Below, piece after piece: positions 59,274 to 64,000 of a stretch of DNA of 64,000 bases. Under the pieces are notes generated by a model. The model saw only the letters and a program-made list of their open reading frames with translations. It was not told the origin of the DNA and searched no databases. The DNA is from Patiria miniata. Taxonomy: Eukaryota > Echinodermata > Asteroidea > Valvatida > Asterinidae. Within the stretch, counting starts at the first letter, position 1; each line of letters begins with the position of its first letter. Location: assembly GCF_015706575.1 (NCBI RefSeq), contig NW_024037059.1, positions 14,483,730 to 14,547,729 of the forward strand, given 5' to 3'. The position numbers and the translations under genes were made by a program.

Positions 59274-60843
59274 CTTCATTGCGCAGTACGTGAATTCCAC
59301 AGTGTGAACATCTCCTATAATGGTGATATGCAGTGCACAGATTCAAAGTTCAACAATGAGGTTAAATCTATAGAATCTAGCCCAACAATGTCAATATTTG
59401 AATAACCCATGCACACCTATACGCTGGGTTATGGTCATGTTTGAACGTCCAGGCGACGGAAAACAAAACGGAGATAACGGTGTCAACTGTACTTTAAATA
59501 CGCGGCAGGCATTAAAAGTAAACCCCATTTAGAACATATGATGTTCACCCACTGTCGTTATCATGATAATGGTCAGATGCCAAAGGGTTGTCACAAAAAT
59601 CGACCGACTTAAAATATAACACAATGCACCAATGTACAACATTTTTACTAATTAAAAACGAACAGCATGACAATTTGCAGGTAAAGGTCGTTTCCAATGG
59701 CTGAAGTTTTCGATCACATAAATCGATCATGGCCATCAACACCATAAAACATGATAAAATATGCAACTATTTTACATATTTTATTAGTAATCAATACAAA
59801 CTGCATTCCAATATCGTTGCTGTGAAACTAATATTAGCGCCTTGATCTTGTTTTGAAAACAGCAGATGTAAACAACATGTGCAAAATGGCATTATGCCAG
59901 TTTCAACGTATTATATCAGTTAGTGAAATATAACAAACAAATGTCTGGTGATATCACTTACAAGTTCCAGTAACGGTGAAGCCGATCTCAAAGTAGGTGG
60001 ATGATCAGCGGTAGGTTTTCTCTTTTAGTGTTCTGCTTAAATTCTGGTGAAAATGACATCATCATCATCAGTATCACCCTTCGCACACTTGAGACAGGTG
60101 TCATGATAGGAGAGCAGGGAGCACACTAGACTTCCACTTGCCCCAGACAAAAAAATGTGTATCTTCTGGGCTCTCCCACAGGGTTCAAGCCTGACATTAA
60201 CTTTGGCACGAACATGACAAAAGATCGCGTTTCTAGCATGCATCGGGTTGGCGTCCCATGCAGTTTTGGCATGTAGAGGGATAAATCTAATTAAATTTTA
60301 TTTCCATAAGTCGTGTCTCATTGTAGTCACCTCCTTTAAACTAGACTTCACTTCAGCCTCCTGTTTTTTTTCAGTTGAAACTCCCAGAAGGCTTGAAATT
60401 GGATGCCAAGTAAGACCTCTTTAATATTCCACCACGCCCACCCCTCGTGGCCTCTGTGATGTTACTAATCAACGATTGTGTCAGGTGGTGTAGTCTACAT
60501 CTCAAGAACTTTCTAAGACCCGTGCCCGCAGGCCTGAACTGCATAATGCATGAAACACTTAGGATTATTCACCCATCCCGTCCCTGATCATTAGGCGACG
60601 GCAGGGGATAAGACTAACATATAATTGCGTTTTACCAGCACTTTGGGTTTTAGAGGTTGTCAGTGTAATAGAATCTCTTTTGTCTGCGGGACCTGGATAA
60701 CACGAGAAGGTAGAACTACTGGATCGAAAAACCACGTGAATAAAAATGCGAAAAACCTTGCCATATGGGGCTAGCTAATGGGATTTGTCTATTCAAGCCC
60801 GCGTCTCTCGGTAGGCCTTGTATTTAATGCAATATTGAATCCG

Positions 60844-60866
60844 CAAGGAAATGGGCCATTTCCTTG
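60844..60866. repeat. Perfect 23 bp palindrome, one-base centre
   Basis: Arms CAAGGAAATGG / CCATTTCCTTG around a single G. Confidence 0.75.
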
Positions 60867-63215
60867 AGCCTCGAAGGAAAAGGAACAACATGCCTTATAA
60901 AATTGCAAAATTTGAAATATTAGATTTTTCCCCGCCTGTCTGCACAACGAAATTATGGTGAAAGCCTACATTTAAAACCAGCTTTAATAATGCAATGACA
61001 AAGTAGTGTATCTAGTACTTCAAATCACATTTTGAAGAAAGGATTTCGTGATATTTTAGGACGACTTGATTTTGTCATATGCATTCCTATGGAGGACAAA
61101 TTGTTTTCTATTTGAAATACAATCTGCACATTCAATGTTAATGTATACAATAAGTAAGCCATGTTGAAATGTAAATCTCCTTCAATGCAACAAAATGAAA
61201 GTTCATTTTAAAACGCGAATTGCAAAAAGGTCTCTCGTACTTTTCCTCATCAAAGTATTTCTTGCAATCAGCTCTCTGGGATTGACATCTGAAATTGGTT
61301 CCAATAGTGAAGTAAATACCACAACAATTCATCGAAAAAAAATTGTCCACGTCATGATTTTGTAACTTTTCATGGGCTTTGACCCTTTGCAACCCCCAAC
61401 GAAAAGGCAATGTTTGAATGGACACAATCGTCAAACACGAGGAAATAATATTAAAATCTTACCAAATAACAATCTTTCTGGTGCACATGTGAACGTCAGA
61501 TCGTATAAGAGCCAGTCACGGTTAAAGATCCAATTCGACAGTGCATATTTATGATGATAATGATGATGATGTTAAATATAACACTCTCGATTAAACCCTC
61601 CAGACATCTCGTTATACGTGTGCAAAGTCCGATTCCCGAGGCTCAATCTAACAATGGTATCATGCCATGGCTTTGTTGTGTCTGCTGGTACACGACAACA
61701 TGATAAGCGCCTGGTTTGCATCATTCAGACTGATTCTCATATTCACTCCAGGGAGACCGAAGATGCGAACGAGAATACGAAAATGAGACTGCGGCGACTG
61801 AAGTGTGCATGCTTACAGCGCCCGAATGGCTACCACACGTGCCTGGGGTTTTCGGCGTAGCTACAGACTAGTACATGTCTAATATTTAGTATTAAAAAAA
61901 AGATGAGGTCATGCGGCTTTACGCTATGGACATTGTATGCCGTTGGAGGCGGCGCTCGTGCACGGCCTGGGAATTAAACAGGTCGGAAAATACGTGGAAG
62001 ATGCTGAATCATTGTTTGCAGTGAAAGCTCACAGATACTTGCTGCTGAATGCAGATAGTGCGAGAAGCACAGTGCCACCGATAGATGGCGCTGTGCATGA
62101 ATCACATCACTGTAAACCTCTAAAACAATGACTTGTTTGTGCGATACTTTTTGTTCATATCTCCCCTTTCAAACGTAGGAATCAAATAGTTCTTTGTCAA
62201 TTGGACGAAGAGTGTTGCGATTTTTGGTACATCAAATCCTTTACATAAAACGTATAACATTGATGTTCAGTTCAGCGTGGGGTTATTACCGCACCAATCT
62301 AGCGAATATCAAACTTTCAAAATTGTCAACAACCCGATAGGCCTTAAAGTGCATTAGTACACACACCATTTCTCTCCCCCGAACGATATTTATTACCTAG
62401 ACGAATCGTAAAGTTCACTCGAGGCAATCGAGTTTTGACAATTATTTTCCAGTCTTTTGGCTCCCTGTTCCCGCCTACGTACACAGAGTTCGTCTCCAGT
62501 AAGAAAAGGGAAAAATTGTTTGTATGGTTTAGAAGTCATTTCAATTCAATATTTTGGGGGTTTGAAAGAAACTTGAAAAGTGCATTTCGGTTCACAGTAC
62601 TTGAGCTCATAACGTCAGCATAAAGAAATTGGAATTGATCTGGCTATAATACCTCGTACGTGAGACTAATATGTATGCACCTCTCTGTACCATGGCGGTC
62701 GTTATAAACAGCTTAAATTAGGTTAGGGGTAAAAAAAAAAAAAGCGCCAAAATATCAGTGTGTACTAGGAAACCCCAAAGTACCGCCAGCCCCCCAGAAG
62801 GGGCTTGCATCGATAAGAACAATGACATGTCGGCCATGTTGTTGGTCTTTAAAACAAACCATCCCAATGTTAGTGGTAGTGACAACGTATACATTGTCCG
62901 CCAAGTTGCATATGTTGTCATTTGCATTTGGGATCGGAATTGTTCGAATGTTTGATTTCTTTATCGATTGGTTTAAGGTCCACTTGAGTGTACATTAAGC
63001 CGACGTGACAGGGTTGTACAACACAGTTCTAATAATATCATGTTCGTTTTCCATTATGTTTTAGTGACTACGAAGTTAGCTTACATGTTTACCGTTAACT
63101 TTTTTTCCAATTTTTAACTGACGCTATTCGACTGAATGTGCGGATCTTTGATCAATGAAAGGAGAGGGCAGTTTATCGTAAGAAGAATTTAGAGTTCAAT
63201 ATGACGAATGACTGG

Positions 63216-63536
63216 CATGGGCCTTGCCAGGATTTTTTCTAGGGGGGGGGGGGGGGCAAAGCACACTTTTCCCCAAAATCCTTGCACTTTCTCTAGCATA
63301 TTCTGAATGGAACATTTTGTCGAGGGTGGGCGGGGACATTTACCCACCCCACCCCACTGACACCTCTGCACAAGCCCATTTTGTTAAATGTGTATTAAAT
63401 TAATAATAAATACATCATACATCTTTTCGCTCTTTGCTTTTTCTTTTTTTTCCTTTTTTTTCCTCACTTTTTGTTCAATCTTTTTTTTTGGCTTTTCCAG
63501 GGGGCCCTAGCTTGCCCCATTCCGGCGACGCCCATG
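63216..63536. mobile_element. Degenerate element with CATGGGC inverted ends
   Basis: The left end CATGGGCCTTGCCAGGAT, followed by T-run, CTAG and a G-run of about 15, is loosely mirrored at the right end by CCGGCGACGCCCATG. The interior has GC-skewed runs (GGGTGGGCGGGG, CCACCCCACCCC) and T-rich tracts. Ends and length suit a degraded non-autonomous DNA element; no target duplication is visible. Confidence 0.4.
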
Positions 63537-64000
63537 GTGGTGTGATGTATAACGTATTGGATTTTTTTCGGATTCCGATGTAAATACGTCTGAAATCCCA
63601 ATTAAGTCAGCGTTAAGGCTAATCATATGAATATTATTTGTGCTTCAGACATTAGGCCCTAGAATCAATTACTTAACACGCAATCTCACACGTAAACTGT
63701 TTGTCGGCAACACTTCAAAACAAGTCTCCATAATAGGAGTCACAGACTACGGATCCCTTTGTTCGTATTTGTATACAAAATCAGCAAAGAGGAAAATTAA
63801 CTATTTTGGTATTTCTCCCATGATACATTTCGGTATAATTAGATTGACTTGACCACACATAAATTTGACACGCAATTTTGCAAGGAAAAGAAAACGTTTA
63901 TCGCCGACACCTCAATAAACAAATATCCATAATATGATGACACAGGTCAGAAACTATTTTGTTCCATTTCAATAGGAGTGCAGGCATGCAAAATATTAAC

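Larger units (their letters stand above)
46891..64000 (-). other. Upstream intron and/or 5' flank of the formin
   Basis: About 17 kb before the first visible exon. I looked for exons matching the first half of the DID (the part that in INF2 precedes QQYRFS) and found none convincing. Content: nested inverted repeats 52680-53761, CACTG-ended MITE 56684-56965, palindromes at 54440-54456, 55413-55429, 56382-56412 and 60844-60866, an NRF-1-type site at 59262-59273, microsatellites at 53384-53404 and 61552-61572, and an imperfect inverted-repeat element at 63216-63536. ORFs of up to 109 codons look like chance. Confidence 0.5.

Noticed and set aside
59950-60030. Possible minus-strand exon ending at a good GTAAGT donor
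   Set aside because: The open frame is only about 20 codons, has a weak acceptor and no similarity to a formin.
1-64000. tRNA genes, CRISPR arrays, reverse transcriptase or transposase genes
   Set aside because: No B-box-like GGTTCGAATCC context, no regularly spaced repeats, and no ORF with recognisable enzyme motifs.

Overview
This is a 64 kb piece of an AT-rich animal genome carrying one large, intron-rich gene on the minus strand, embedded in non-coding DNA. Codon use, GT-AG introns, many short non-autonomous DNA transposons and G/C homopolymer runs suggest a marine invertebrate. An echinoderm is my best guess, at low confidence, because nothing here is diagnostic of the species.

The gene is a formin of the inverted-formin group (FHDC1/INF2). 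I could chain fifteen consecutive exons from 46890 down to the stop codon at 15795. All their splice sites agree in phase, and together they give 2025 residues plus a stop. In order they encode the second half of an INF2-type Diaphanous inhibitory domain (DID/FH3), an acidic and serine-rich linker, a proline-rich FH1 domain, a complete FH2 domain whose core motifs match FHDC1, a DAD/WH2-like motif, and a tail of about 1240 residues rich in Ser, Pro, Lys and Arg. The exons for the start codon and the first half of the DID were not found. They probably lie beyond the right edge or are hidden in 46891-64000. The architecture combines features that vertebrates split between INF2 (DID) and FHDC1 (FH2 and long tail).

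Layout: 1-12600 is non-coding with no recognised gene; it has a CpG-rich NRF-1-like cluster at 295-403 and one unexplained 211-codon ORF at 6052-6687. 12601-15794 is AT-rich DNA just downstream of the stop, likely 3' UTR in part. 15795-46890 is the formin. Its introns hold four copies of one ~530 bp TTAA-flanked palindromic MITE family, two piggyBac-like MITEs with TTAACCC ends, a foldback element, and a GC-rich block with a perfect RFX/X-box-like palindrome. 46891-64000 is the upstream intron and/or flank, with nested inverted repeats, a CACTG-ended foldback MITE, several near-perfect palindromes with one-base centres and a repeat-derived element near the right end.

No tRNA, rRNA, CRISPR array, reverse transcriptase or transposase gene was recognised.
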